Part shown: piece by piece, positions 7,387-16,367 of the stretch | How positions within the stretch are numbered: the stretch's first letter is position 1 | Layout of the letters: each line of letters opens with the position of its first letter | From: Clostridia bacterium | GTDB lineage: Bacteria; Bacillota; Sulfobacillia; SLMV01 | Reading direction: 5' to 3' | DNA length: 21,096 nucleotides | Assembly: GCA_003554565.1 (NCBI GenBank) | Contig: PWGR01000244.1 | Location: 1-21,096 of the forward strand | Notes under the pieces: model-generated | The model's database searches: none | Seen by the model: the letters and a program-made list of their open reading frames with translations, nothing else | What the model was told of the DNA's origin: nothing | Position numbers and translations under genes: made by a program

Positions 7387-7958
7387 AGGTCAGCACCCTT
7401 TCTCTTTTCACTCCACTCTAATTGTACAGAGCGCGAAGAAATACACACAGTTGCATCGTCGCTGATACCATTACCATCGGCAGGTCAATCGCACTCCCAC
7501 TGCAGAGTGCCATCGACATGATTGAATCGCCCGTCCCTTGGTGGGTGTCTGTACCGACGGATGCCATTGCAGGTGGTCATGGACAGGCCTGCCTTTTACC
7601 CATAAGCATGGCTGGGCCACCCCATGGTCGCAGTAGCTGAGCGACTTCTCCCCAAAAATTGATGTCTGCGTGAGTCCCTCCCAGTTCACCAAATCCCGAT
7701 TCACAAATGCAGATAACAGCAACCCTAGCTTCACCGTGGGCAGTCATTGCATTCACGCTGACCAGGTTCATCATGTCTTGTATGCCAAGAGGCATACCGC
7801 ACCGCCGCGGTCCGGTCTATCCTCCAGGTAAAGATCACCCACCCCGGGCCCGGGATGCTGCCCACAATACCTCCGCTCGCCAGCAAGCAGACCCCGGGCA
7901 CGCGCGCACCGCCCCGCAGCCGGGTGCCCTCCCAAGCCGCCGCAGTGAAGCACGGCGG
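7387..7958. other. Gene-free stretch with unassigned short frames
   Basis: No convincing gene is seen. On the minus strand a 72-codon frame (7577-7795) contains NLVSVNAMTAHGEARVAV and WGEVAQLLRPWGGP. Its stop overlaps the ATG of a 31-codon frame (7485-7580, with RYRHPPRDGRFNHVDG) in an ATGA junction. Neither has an SD, and codon use is less GC-rich than in neighbouring genes. They may be remnants of a decayed gene or chance. No terminator follows the aminotransferase gene that ends at 7959. Confidence 0.3.
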
Positions 7959-8810
7959 TCAGCCGGACCGGGTGACCGATTCAATCCGTTCCTGAAAAGC
8001 CTCGTATACTCGCCAGAATACCGGACCGGGCCTGCCGTTTCCTATGGTCTGACCGTCAACTTCAACCACGGGAACAATTTCTGCCACCGTCCCGGCGAGG
8101 AAAATCTCGTCCGCCGCCAGGAAGGTGTCCACCGGCAGGGCACGCTCCTGCAGATTCCACCCATTTTCCTCAGCCAGCTCAATGACGTTCTTTCTGGTGA
8201 TGCTGGGCAGGATGTTTGCCAGCGGGTAGGTGTAGATCGTCCCATCGATGACACAGAATGCTGATCGAGCCGTGGCTTCGGTGACAAATCCGTCGCGCAC
8301 CAGGAGGGCCTCGTAAGCTCCACGCCGCTTGGCGCGGGTCATCGCAAGGCAGTTGGCCAGCAGGTTTACGGTCTTTATGTAGCAGAGGCCTCCCCGGTTG
8401 TCGGGATGCGTTATGGCGTTCATACCCCGCTTCAGGTCTTCTTTGGAGGGAGCCGATGCCTCCCGTGCAACAGCATAGACGGTGGGGGCATAATCATCGG
8501 GGAAGGGATGTGCCCTCCGGGCCGCCCCGCGGGTCACCTGCATGTACACCATGGCTTCGGACAGGTCATTCCGCTTCAGCAGCTCCTGCACCATCTCCCG
8601 GATTTCAGCATCCGTGAGGGGGATGGAAAAATCGAGTTCACTCGCCCCGTAGCGCATTCGCTGCAGGTGATCCTCCAGGCAGAACGGCACTCCGCGGTAA
8701 ACTCTGACCACCTCGTAGACCCCGTCGGCGAAATTGAATCCCCTGTCTTCCGGCGATACTGTCGCTTCCTCACTCCGGACGTACTCTCCATTGAAGAAAA
8801 CTGTAGACAT
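7959..8810 (-). CDS. dat: D-amino-acid (D-alanine) aminotransferase
   Basis: This 283-residue fold-type IV PLP enzyme interconverts D-alanine and 2-oxoglutarate with pyruvate and D-glutamate, supplying peptidoglycan precursors. The Schiff-base lysine is K146 in CYIKTVNLLAN. The TRGAARRAHPFP block (93-104) carries R99 and H101, the carboxylate-binding R-x-H pair that distinguishes D-amino-acid from branched-chain transaminases. E178 in VTEAT matches the conserved glutamate. The ILPSITRKNVIELA segment is typical. The usual EGSSSN phosphate cup reads EATARS here, a modest deviation. Length is normal. Start ATG 8810 has a near-perfect AAAGGAGG 7 bases upstream. It follows the methyltransferase gene by 77 bases on the same strand. 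A separate ilvE at 17481 supports this not being the BCAT. Confidence 0.88.
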   Translation of the reverse strand: MSTVFFNGEYVRSEEATVSPEDRGFNFADGVYEVVRVYRGVPFCLEDHLQRMRYGASELDFSIPLTDAEIREMVQELLKRNDLSEAMVYMQVTRGAARRAHPFPDDYAPTVYAVAREASAPSKEDLKRGMNAITHPDNRGGLCYIKTVNLLANCLAMTRAKRRGAYEALLVRDGFVTEATARSAFCVIDGTIYTYPLANILPSITRKNVIELAEENGWNLQERALPVDTFLAADEIFLAGTVAEIVPVVEVDGQTIGNGRPGPVFWRVYEAFQERIESVTRSG

Positions 8811-8887
8811 ACCCGTTCCTCCTTTCGCATCTGGGCCCGCTCAATGCAGGCACCATCCAACCATCAATGCCATGCCGGGGGCGCGGA

Positions 8888-9583
8888 TCAGCAACTATCG
8901 GGTGTGCCGCCACCCACTTCCCGGCAGTAGAGGGAAACCTTGAATGAAAAAGTCAGGGTGCCTGACCGCAGCAGTCGTCGGACCGCACCCTCACCCCACA
9001 GATAACGCACCAGAGCAGTCCCCTGATCCAGAGAGGGAAAACGCCACACAGTATCCACTATGCGCCGCGAGAACCCTCGTTGCTCGAACCACTCGGGCCA
9101 TTCAAGACAACGGAACTCGCTCTCTGACCACAACCCAGACAGCCCGTCTCCTCCGTTGTTCTGCACCACGCAGAGCCTTCCTCCCCGCCGCAGTACTCTC
9201 TCACACTCGAAGAGCCCCGGTTCTGCTCCCGCTCCAAAAAAGTAAGCCCACAATGCGTACGCGACATCAAAGCTTCCATCCGCAAAAGGAAGGTTCTCTA
9301 CATTCGCGGTGATCGCCGCAAAGCGGCCCGAGCGTCCAACCATATTTCGGCGGTCTGCCGCTACCATGGAGGGCGCGGCATCCACAGCAACCACGGACCC
9401 GGCCTCTTCAGCAATCGAAGCAGCAAAATCGCCCCGCCCGCATCCGATATCCAGTGCCACCCGACCAGCCCACGGACAGGATTCCCTGATAGCCGCAGGT
9501 ATGATCTCCTCCGGATCGGTGGACCGAAGCAGGATCTCGTAAAGATCCGGACGCTCAACTCCCCAGAACCAGCGCACGGACAC
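8888..9583 (-). CDS. Class I SAM-dependent methyltransferase
   Basis: The 231-residue protein has the Rossmann-like methyltransferase core. Motif I is VALDIGCGRGDF (42-53), the acidic ribose-binding residue is in VAVDAAPSM, and the motif II/III region reads LPFADGSFDVAYALWAYFF with ECERVLRRGGRLCVV after it. This places it in the Methyltransf_11/25 group, whose members act on many small molecules. The substrate cannot be told. It starts at GTG 9583 only 7 bases after the recD2 stop, so it is probably co-expressed; GTG 9577 with GAGG 5 bases upstream is an equally good start. Three cysteines near CERVLRRGGRLC and the C-terminus are not a known metal motif. Confidence 0.8.
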   Translation of the reverse strand: MSVRWFWGVERPDLYEILLRSTDPEEIIPAAIRESCPWAGRVALDIGCGRGDFAASIAEEAGSVVAVDAAPSMVAADRRNMVGRSGRFAAITANVENLPFADGSFDVAYALWAYFFGAGAEPGLFECERVLRRGGRLCVVQNNGGDGLSGLWSESEFRCLEWPEWFEQRGFSRRIVDTVWRFPSLDQGTALVRYLWGEGAVRRLLRSGTLTFSFKVSLYCREVGGGTPDSC

Positions 9584-9590
9584 CTCGCCA

Positions 9591-11810
9591 TCAATCCTTC
9601 AACTGGGCCAGGCGATCATCCAGTCGCGAATATCTCTCATCCACCGAATTATTGCGAATCGCCACCTGCAGTGCCCTGCGCTGCCCAATCAGAAGCAGCC
9701 GCTCCTCCGCCCGGGTTACTGCTGTATAGATCAGGTTGCGCTGCATCATGATGTAGTGGCTGAGAGAGACGACCACGATCACGGCCGGAAACTCGCTCCC
9801 CTGGGCCTTGTGTACCGTGGTGGCATACGCCAACCCGATTTCATCCATCTCACTACGACCATAGGTGACTCTTTCGCCATCAAAATCGATCAAGAGGGTC
9901 GGTTCATCGATCTCAGAATCGTCCGGCGTGAGCACGTCCAACACGGTCCCCAGATTCCCGTTAAAAATCCCGGACGTCCCTTTTTCGTAGTTGTTGCGAA
10001 GGCACATGACCTTGTCGCGGGTACGGTAGACGCTTCCCCCCCGGTGCAGTTCCTGTTTCTCGCGGCCGGGTGGGTTAAGTCGTTTCTGTATTTCCTGGTT
10101 GAGGTTCCCGACCCCGCAGGGTCCCTTGTGCATAGGACTGAGAACCTGCACCTCCTGAGTCCCGTGATGGCCGTCCTCCACTATACGGGTCACCAACCCC
10201 ACTACCTGCTGACTGATTTTGTCCGGCTCACGCTCAAGGAAATAGCAGTCGTTGCCGGAGAACTCGGGAAACCGGCCGTCGTTAATCCGGTGGGCATTGA
10301 GCACAATGTCGGAGACTTCATCCTGACGAAATATGGTATCCAGACGGATGACGGGAACGAATTTCGAACGTATCAGATCGCGCAGGAAATTTCCGGGTCC
10401 GACCGAAGGCAGCTGATCTGCATCACCAACAAAAATGATGCGCATTCCTTCGGGCACTGCATCCAGCAGGTTGCTGGCAAGTTCAACATCGATCATGGAG
10501 GTCTCATCCACGATCAGCACATCCCCCTCGAGGGGCTCCTCGGCATTATGTCGGAATACAGGCTGCCCGTTTACAAATGAGTAGCCGAGAAGGCGATGGA
10601 TAGTGTGTGCCGGGTGATCGGTGACCTCACTCAGCTTCCGGGCAGCTCTGCCGGTGGGAGCGGCGAGGAGAACCTCAAGACCTCCACCAAGACGCCTCGA
10701 TAGCTCGAGGATGCCGCGCACTATAGTGGTCTTTCCCGTACCGGGCCCACCTGTGATCACCATCACGCCGTCCCGAAAGGCCCAGCTCACGGCCTCCTTC
10801 TGTCTGTTCGCATACTCAATCCCCAGCTCCCGCTGCAGGTCAGAAATGAAGGAATCCAGGGTCTCCGCGTGGGGTGCACTCATGCTTGCCGTCGCACGTA
10901 TGCGCGCCAGTCTCCCGGCAATCTGGCGCTCACACTGCAGGTAATGATGCAGGTACACCGCTTCGTCTTCCCGCACAACGAGACCGCGATTCTCGATGTA
11001 CTGCAGCGTCTCCTCAATCTCATCTATTCCCGGAGAGATCCCCTCGGCATCTGAGTTGCGCTCGAGGAGCCCGCACACTTCTTCCACCAGGGCTTCACGC
11101 GGCAAGTAGGTATGGCCGGCGCGGTCGGCCGCCTGCTGCAGTACAAAGACGATGGCCGCGGCCATCCGGTCTGACGAGCAGGGGTCGATTCCCTCGGCGC
11201 GAGCGATCTCGTCCGCACGATGAAAGCCGATGCCGCTGACATCCCTGGTCAGGCGATATGGATCATTCTTGATGATCGCAATGGTCTCGTCTCCATACTC
11301 CCGATAAAGGCGCACGGCCATATTGGCAGTGAACCCCAGCTCGGTAACATACGTGACTACTTCCTGCAGGTTGCGATGGCGCTTGAACGACCGTACGAGC
11401 TGCTCCTTCTTTGTCTCTGCGATACCGGGGACCTCGAGCAGTCGCTCGGGGCTGTGAGTGATAATATCGAATGTATCCTCTCCAAAGCGGTCCACAATGC
11501 GCTTGGCCATCTTGGGACCGATGCCGGAAATGAGCCCGCTGGACAGGTAGGAGATCATACCGCGGGTCGTCTTCGGCGGCTTTGGGTAGTAACTCTGTGC
11601 CCGAAACTGCTCACCGTAGCGGGGATGCACAGCCCAGCTGCCCGTAAACGCATATTCCATCCCCTCCTGAATCTCTTCGAACTCGCCCACCACCGTGGCC
11701 TGTCCATCGTCCGTGTCCACCACGAGAACCTTCCAGGGGGAATCGTCTGAGCTGAAGCGCAGGCGCAGGACGCGCGCGGAAAGCGAGGAGTCCTTCCGTC
11801 GCGCATTCAT
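9591..11810 (-). CDS. recD2: RecD2-type ATP-dependent DNA helicase
   Basis: The 739-residue protein is a 5'-3' superfamily 1B helicase of the RecD2 type, which works without RecBC in DNA repair and replication-fork processing. It has an N-terminal OB/HhH region (about 1-210, with GLISGIGPKMAKRIV near 92-106 and LLEVPGIAETKKEQL). This is followed by the helicase core: Walker A GGPGTGKTT (354-362), motif Ia APTGRAA, Walker B IVDETSM (433-439), GDADQLPSVGPG (462-473), FRQ, and C-terminal motifs TVHKAQGSEF and YTAVTRAEE. All motifs are intact and the length fits. Start ATG 11810; the SD is weak (GGGTGAT). It heads the unit recD2-methyltransferase-dat and is divergent from the phosphatase-like gene. 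Confidence 0.93.
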   Translation of the reverse strand: MNARRKDSSLSARVLRLRFSSDDSPWKVLVVDTDDGQATVVGEFEEIQEGMEYAFTGSWAVHPRYGEQFRAQSYYPKPPKTTRGMISYLSSGLISGIGPKMAKRIVDRFGEDTFDIITHSPERLLEVPGIAETKKEQLVRSFKRHRNLQEVVTYVTELGFTANMAVRLYREYGDETIAIIKNDPYRLTRDVSGIGFHRADEIARAEGIDPCSSDRMAAAIVFVLQQAADRAGHTYLPREALVEEVCGLLERNSDAEGISPGIDEIEETLQYIENRGLVVREDEAVYLHHYLQCERQIAGRLARIRATASMSAPHAETLDSFISDLQRELGIEYANRQKEAVSWAFRDGVMVITGGPGTGKTTIVRGILELSRRLGGGLEVLLAAPTGRAARKLSEVTDHPAHTIHRLLGYSFVNGQPVFRHNAEEPLEGDVLIVDETSMIDVELASNLLDAVPEGMRIIFVGDADQLPSVGPGNFLRDLIRSKFVPVIRLDTIFRQDEVSDIVLNAHRINDGRFPEFSGNDCYFLEREPDKISQQVVGLVTRIVEDGHHGTQEVQVLSPMHKGPCGVGNLNQEIQKRLNPPGREKQELHRGGSVYRTRDKVMCLRNNYEKGTSGIFNGNLGTVLDVLTPDDSEIDEPTLLIDFDGERVTYGRSEMDEIGLAYATTVHKAQGSEFPAVIVVVSLSHYIMMQRNLIYTAVTRAEERLLLIGQRRALQVAIRNNSVDERYSRLDDRLAQLKD

Positions 11811-11957
11811 ATGTAATCACCCATCTGCAAGCTTAGGTCAGTCATGATCAGCAAAACTCTGTCCCTTCTCCCGCTGCCGTGTGATCTCTCTTCGCTCTTT
11901 GAAGGAGGAGGTCAGCGCAAATTCACGAAAGATCTTAGAGTACGCACCAGGTTACTA

Positions 11958-11963
11958 TATAAT
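11958..11963 (+). promoter_or_regulatory. Possible -10 box for the 12024-15066 unit
   Basis: A consensus TATAAT lies 60 bases upstream of the GTG start at 12024. No good -35 box is found at 16-18 bases upstream (TTAGAG at 17). The divergent intergenic region (11811-12023) also contains an unused SD-like GAAGGAGGAGG near 11900 with no suitable gene behind it. Confidence 0.35.
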
Positions 11964-12023
11964 AAACTACAGTTTTCCGGCCCAACGTGCAATCGGGGGA
12001 ATACACAACATTGGGGAGGTGGG

Positions 12024-13754
12024 GTGCGGTGCGATCGGGAAGAGTCTCCCATCGCGCCGCGATTGATGACCAGACACCAGTTGCGCCAATGGTTCATAGT
12101 TGCAATCCTCTTTCTGCTAGTGCTGGGCATATCCTATGCGAGCGAACACCTGATGCAGCTGCACTGGAGCCACTTCGTCGGTTATCACACACCCTACTCC
12201 TTCGATGTACCACCTGCTGAAGAACTGGATCAAGTTTCGCGGCGACTGGTCGTGGTGGTCATCGATTCCCTGCGTCGAGACTTCGTGGATTCGCTGGATT
12301 CCTGGCAGGATCTCGAACAACGAGGGGCGACCCTGAATATGCGGGGAACATGGCCCTCGCAGACAGTTCCCTCATGGGCCACCATCGTAACCGGCACGGA
12401 CCCAGAGGTGCACGGGGCGGTAACCGGTCTCCATTCCGAACCGTTAAGAGTCGATCACATAGCTGCAGCGGCCGAACGTGCCGGGTACCCGGTTCACTTC
12501 AGCGGCAATCGCCTGTGGGAATTGCTTATAGATGAATACCTGTCAGAGCCGCACTACCAGTTCGTGGATCCTCTGGCTGATCCCGGGCCCGAACCTGATG
12601 AGCGAGCCGTACAAGCCATCGTATCCGATCTGGAGCACAGTGAAGAGGGCCTGTTTGTCGTCAACCTCACCCCTCTCAGGAACGTGTCCCTCCGCCAAGG
12701 TGCTGAAAGAAGAGATGAGCGACCCAGCCCGTACCAGCGCCGCCTACACGTCTACGACGAGATTCTCGCCGAACTACTAGGTGCCCTCGACCTTACCAGC
12801 GACACTGTATTGATGACGGCATCACACGGCACGATCCGGCGCGGTGGTCACGGCGGATCGGAGTCTGCAGTTGTAGATATTCCCGCGGTAGCAGCAGGCA
12901 GAGGGGTGATTCCCGGTGTGCAGGTGGAAGGATCATTGCGCGATTTCGCCCCCACTATTGCCGCGATCCTCGGTACGGGAGTGCCCACCCACAGCACCGG
13001 AGTCCCGCTGCTGGGACTTCTGGATATCAGCGATGAGCATCGTTTCGCGGCGGCAGAAGTGGCCCTGCTGACTCAAACCTCTTTTTACGACAGAAAGCTG
13101 GGGGCCCTGGGCGGTGGTATGGAGTTGCCTCCCCTGAGCGAATGGTCAGAAATTGAAGAGCATTCAGCACAACTTTGCACCACAGCGGCCGAGTTGGTGG
13201 CACAGAAACAGGCGGCCGATCGCGGTGACAGGGTCGGAGTCCTGCTGCTGACCCTGGCCGCAGTGGGTCTATGGGTGGGCATCGTTTACGCAGGCGGTTA
13301 CCGGGCGCCCCTTATGGGTGTTCTGCTGACAGCCGTCCTGGGCTTCGGCCTGATCCTGGCCATGGGGGGGCGATTCTCCCTCACTGACTTTCGTTCTACC
13401 GAGCACTTAGCGGTGTGGTTCCGCGGCATGCGTTCACACGGTATTCTCCTTGCAGCCTCCCTGGGCATGGCGGCCGGACTGATGACGGGTCGTCGAGGCA
13501 GCTACACCCGGCCCCAGCTGTTCACAAACGCTCTTCACACTCTAGCGAGCGGCATGATAGCATTGATGTTGTTTGCTGGGCTGTACACATACTGGTTCGG
13601 TTATACGACCACCTGGGCGCTGCCGGACGGGGCGCTGATGGTGGTCAATCTGTCAGCCCTGGTATTTGTTACCGCCATGGGACAGCTGTCCATCCTGACC
13701 CTTGCTCTTAGCTGGTTGGGTGCAGTATTGACAGTGAACTGGTGGTTGGATTGA
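12024..13754 (+). CDS. Membrane protein with degenerate alkaline-phosphatase-superfamily domain
   Basis: The 576-residue protein has an N-terminal TM anchor (about 22-40), a phosphodiesterase/GPI-ethanolamine-phosphate-transferase-like domain (about 70-335), and 5-6 TM helices from about residue 406. The fold is shown by VVVVIDSLRRDF (D81), TVPSWATIVTGT (nucleophile candidate T114), PEVHG, and HGTIRRGGHGG (H268, H276). However, the usual LxxxDxxGH ligand block reads LTPLRNVSLRQG, and the usual DHG reads SHG (S267). Several metal ligands are therefore replaced, and the domain may be inactive or use another chemistry. I chose GTG 12024 because GGGGAGG lies 4-6 bases upstream; the frame is open from 11844, but that part is unlike protein, and ATG 12066 lacks an SD. 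It is followed after 37 bases by the DUF401 gene. Exact function unknown. Confidence 0.75.
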   Translation: MRCDREESPIAPRLMTRHQLRQWFIVAILFLLVLGISYASEHLMQLHWSHFVGYHTPYSFDVPPAEELDQVSRRLVVVVIDSLRRDFVDSLDSWQDLEQRGATLNMRGTWPSQTVPSWATIVTGTDPEVHGAVTGLHSEPLRVDHIAAAAERAGYPVHFSGNRLWELLIDEYLSEPHYQFVDPLADPGPEPDERAVQAIVSDLEHSEEGLFVVNLTPLRNVSLRQGAERRDERPSPYQRRLHVYDEILAELLGALDLTSDTVLMTASHGTIRRGGHGGSESAVVDIPAVAAGRGVIPGVQVEGSLRDFAPTIAAILGTGVPTHSTGVPLLGLLDISDEHRFAAAEVALLTQTSFYDRKLGALGGGMELPPLSEWSEIEEHSAQLCTTAAELVAQKQAADRGDRVGVLLLTLAAVGLWVGIVYAGGYRAPLMGVLLTAVLGFGLILAMGGRFSLTDFRSTEHLAVWFRGMRSHGILLAASLGMAAGLMTGRRGSYTRPQLFTNALHTLASGMIALMLFAGLYTYWFGYTTTWALPDGALMVVNLSALVFVTAMGQLSILTLALSWLGAVLTVNWWLD

Positions 13755-13791
13755 GGGTGGCCGACCCCCAAATCAGCTGTGGGGTGAGATC

Positions 13792-15066
13792 TTGACGGAG
13801 CTCATTGGAATTATCGCGGCATTCGTTTTAATCATTGTCATGATAAATCGCAAGAACTCACTTGCACTGTCCATGGGCAGTGCCTCTGTGATCATCCTCA
13901 TCGCCTCCGGGGTACCAGTGAGCGAAATGGTCTCAACAGTTTACCGGGCGGCCGTCGATCCGGAGACCCTGGACCTGGCGCTCATCGTCGCTATCATCAC
14001 CGGGCTGGCCGGGTTGCTGAATCGATACAGCTTCTTCGATAAGATGGTCAATGCCTTGCGAAGCGTGCTGGGAAACGATCGGCTGACATTGATGCTGGTG
14101 CCGGGCCTGATTGGTTCAATGCCCATGGTGGGCGGGGCAATTGTCAGCGCACCCATCGCCGATCAGCTGGGGGAACGACTCAACCTATCCGCACAGCGAC
14201 GCTCTGCCGCGAACAATATTTTTCGTCACAGCTGGTACTTCGTATTTCCGTTTATGCCGACTTTCATCCTGACCACCAGGCTCGCGGGGATTACTGTTCA
14301 GGAGCTTTTACTTATGCAGTGGCCGCTGGCGGCCGCTATGCTGCTGGCAGGATACTACTTCATCCTCGTAAGGCCCGAAAGTCCGGACACTGGGCCCGAT
14401 GAGGAGATCCTAAATGGCGCGGGTGGAGAGGATTCCGGCACCCGGGCAGCCGCTGCCCGCGATTTCGTCAAGTATTCCTCCCCCATCCTGCTAAGCCTTC
14501 TCCTGTATCTAGGGCTGGGAATTCACCTCGCCTTCTCTCTGGCACTCGGGCTCGGACTGGCGCTGGTTCTGCTTCATTTTGTGCAGCGTCATCCCGACTT
14601 CAGCTTGTCCGCGTTTCCAGTGCAGTTTCTGCAGGACGTCAACTACGAGATTGCCGGGGCCATGGTGGCAATCATGGTCTTCCGCGCGGCCATCGATCAG
14701 ACAGCCACTTTCGACATTCTCATGTCGGGCATGCTGGATGTGGGGATACCCCTGGTCCTGATTACCGGCGGGCTGGCCGCTGTCATGGGCTTTGTATCGG
14801 CCTCGCACTCGAGCACCATCGCCGTCGTCATCCCGGTCATGGCACCCATGGCCGCAGAGACCGGTGAGCCGGTCGCTATGTACGTGATGGTCGCCTACTG
14901 CTTCGCCTTTCTGGCCTATCTGATTTCGCCCCTGCACCTGTGCCAGATCCTCACCAATGATTACTTCGACGTTGCCCTGCTGCAAGTATACCGCATATAT
15001 CTTCCGGTTCTCCTGTCCGTCGCAGTAACGGCTATAGCTGTGGTCTTATTGACGGGAGCACTGTAA
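13792..15066 (+). CDS. DUF401 family integral membrane protein
   Basis: The 424-residue protein is almost entirely hydrophobic, with about ten TM helices. A cytoplasmic loop carrying charged residues lies around residues 198-225. GLIGSMPMVGGAIVSAP (about 108-124) and VSASHSSTIAVVIPV (about 335-350) are duplicated glycine/serine-rich half-motifs in the style of the ion transporter superfamily; the family is DUF401, whose substrate is not established. It ends with LISPLHLCQ and two TM helices. The start is TTG 13792, with GGGGTGAG 4 bases upstream. It lies 37 bases behind the phosphatase-like gene, so the two probably form an operon and may act on the same substrate. It converges with comEA, leaving only 11 bases between stops and no visible terminator. 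Confidence 0.82.
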   Translation: MTELIGIIAAFVLIIVMINRKNSLALSMGSASVIILIASGVPVSEMVSTVYRAAVDPETLDLALIVAIITGLAGLLNRYSFFDKMVNALRSVLGNDRLTLMLVPGLIGSMPMVGGAIVSAPIADQLGERLNLSAQRRSAANNIFRHSWYFVFPFMPTFILTTRLAGITVQELLLMQWPLAAAMLLAGYYFILVRPESPDTGPDEEILNGAGGEDSGTRAAAARDFVKYSSPILLSLLLYLGLGIHLAFSLALGLGLALVLLHFVQRHPDFSLSAFPVQFLQDVNYEIAGAMVAIMVFRAAIDQTATFDILMSGMLDVGIPLVLITGGLAAVMGFVSASHSSTIAVVIPVMAPMAAETGEPVAMYVMVAYCFAFLAYLISPLHLCQILTNDYFDVALLQVYRIYLPVLLSVAVTAIAVVLLTGAL

Positions 15067-15077
15067 GGCGCAGGCCG

Positions 15078-15677
15078 TCAGCGGATTATTATGTTCGGTC
15101 GAAGATTCTCCAGCGTTACTGGGCCGATCCCCTCTATAGCCAACAGCTCCTCGACCTCCTGGAAATCGCCGTGCGCCTGCCGGTGATCAACTATCCGCTC
15201 GGCAAGAACTGGACCTATACCGGTGAGCTCCTGCAGCTCCTCCTCGCAGGCTGAGTTGAGATCTACCATTCCCCGCGAATCGCCCGCTTCCCCGCCCGGT
15301 ATCCCCCGGCGCGGGACAATGACCTCCTCCCCCTCACGCAACTGTCGCGTAAGGCTGAGCGATTCCCTGTCAGCTGAACCGGTAAACCCCCCCGCAAGAT
15401 CGATGAGATCAGCCAGCTCGGCACCGATGGCAACCCTGTAGGGGCCGGGCTGGACTACCTCCCCGGCTATGTGAACCCACATCGATTCCCCTCCTTGCGG
15501 CACAGAAAGATCCGCTCCGCAAGTATCGAGCGGAACGGGATGGGGAGGCGGCCCGGTTAACCGCATGTGCAGAAGCGGGTACGCGGCAACCAGCTGCCAT
15601 CCGAAAACGCACACCAGTCCCAAGGCGATTACGGCCAGAAGGCGAAGTTGTCTCACTTGGCTGTCATTATATTCCAT
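15078..15677 (-). CDS. comEA: Competence DNA receptor ComEA
   Basis: The 199-residue protein is anchored by one N-terminal TM helix (about 12-32). An extracytoplasmic SLBB domain (about 66-122, WVHIAGEVVQPGPYRV) follows. The C-terminal double helix-hairpin-helix (about 136-199) reads VDLNSACEEELQELTGIGP and ends in VEELLAIEGIGPVTLENL, the classical ComEA DNA-binding tail. It captures double-stranded DNA outside the membrane and passes it to the ComEC channel. Length and domain order are complete. Start ATG 15677 has only a weak SD. It lies 21 bases after the small membrane protein gene, so the two are probably co-transcribed. comEC is some 9 kb away and no comEB is visible, unlike the Bacillus comE operon. 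Confidence 0.93.
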   Translation of the reverse strand: MEYNDSQVRQLRLLAVIALGLVCVFGWQLVAAYPLLHMRLTGPPPHPVPLDTCGADLSVPQGGESMWVHIAGEVVQPGPYRVAIGAELADLIDLAGGFTGSADRESLSLTRQLREGEEVIVPRRGIPGGEAGDSRGMVDLNSACEEELQELTGIGPVLAERIVDHRQAHGDFQEVEELLAIEGIGPVTLENLRPNIIIR

Positions 15678-15698
15678 ACCGCATATTTCGCGGTCGGT

Positions 15699-16133
15699 TC
15701 ACTCTTTCCTCTCCCGGGCCCTGTCCCTATCCCCTTTTCGTCGCTCCTTCTTCTGCTCTGAGGCACGTCTCCCGCGCACGTACAGCCTGGTAGCCAGATA
15801 GGGTACCTGGATCAGAGCCAGGTATATCGCGACCGATACTGCCGGCTCACCGTCCCAAATAGAATACATAACCCACATTCCGCCACCGACGGTGGCAAGA
15901 GCAAAGGCATTGTACCCTGCCCGCCGACAATCCTCGTAATACTGCTCCTTCTCCTGGGCACTGAGATCATCTTTTCTCTCCGGCCCCAGCGCACCTACCG
16001 CCAGTATCAGTACCCCGACGATGCTGGGGAGGATAGTGTCAGCAATAGTGCCCCTAAACAAACCAATCGCAGTGGAGGATATAAAGACAACGGTCCCGAG
16101 CCAGAGAAAAACGACATCGATGTTCAATAGCAC
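15699..16133 (-). CDS. Small four-helix membrane protein, unknown function
   Basis: The protein of 144 residues has about four TM helices: two in the N-terminal third (VVFLWLGTVVFISSTAIGLF; TILPSIVGVLILAVGALG), then a charged loop (RKDDLSAQEKEQYYEDCRRA), then two more (AFALATVGGGMWVMYSIW; VSVAIYLALIQVPYLATRL). It ends in a highly basic/acidic tail (RRKGDRDRARERKE) that must be cytoplasmic. I do not recognise a family. I prefer GTG 16133 because AAGG lies 9 bases upstream; the GTG at 16142 has its SD too close. It sits just upstream of comEA, 21 bases away, so a link to competence or to the envelope is possible but unproven. Confidence 0.65.
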   Translation of the reverse strand: MLLNIDVVFLWLGTVVFISSTAIGLFRGTIADTILPSIVGVLILAVGALGPERKDDLSAQEKEQYYEDCRRAGYNAFALATVGGGMWVMYSIWDGEPAVSVAIYLALIQVPYLATRLYVRGRRASEQKKERRKGDRDRARERKE

Positions 16134-16367
16134 ATGAGTCACCCTTCCCGGTTACATCCTGCGAGATTCCCGATCTGCTGCGCTTTTACTTTTGCATTAA
16201 GCATTCCCGAACTCCGAGCAATATCCCTCCCTCCTGCCATCTTCTTCAGCATCTTGCCGCGACCCACCCGGGGCTATAGACTGTGAATATGTAATGTAGC
16301 TGTAACAATAGATTTTGACTGCAAAATACGGATGCTTTGCCCAATACCCACTGATGGGGTTGATACA

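Noticed and set aside
6660..7448. Long 262-residue version of the nucleotidyltransferase
   Set aside because: The first 134 residues overlap the HEPN gene in another frame and are arginine/threonine-rich noise; ATG 7046 has a good SD and matches the family start.
9756..10580. 274-codon open frame on the + strand
   Set aside because: It is antisense to the helicase core of recD2, whose Walker motifs are intact in the other strand.
11844..12023. N-terminal extension of the phosphatase-like protein
   Set aside because: The translated extension is unlike protein and overlaps the promoter region; GTG 12024 has GGGGAGG upstream.
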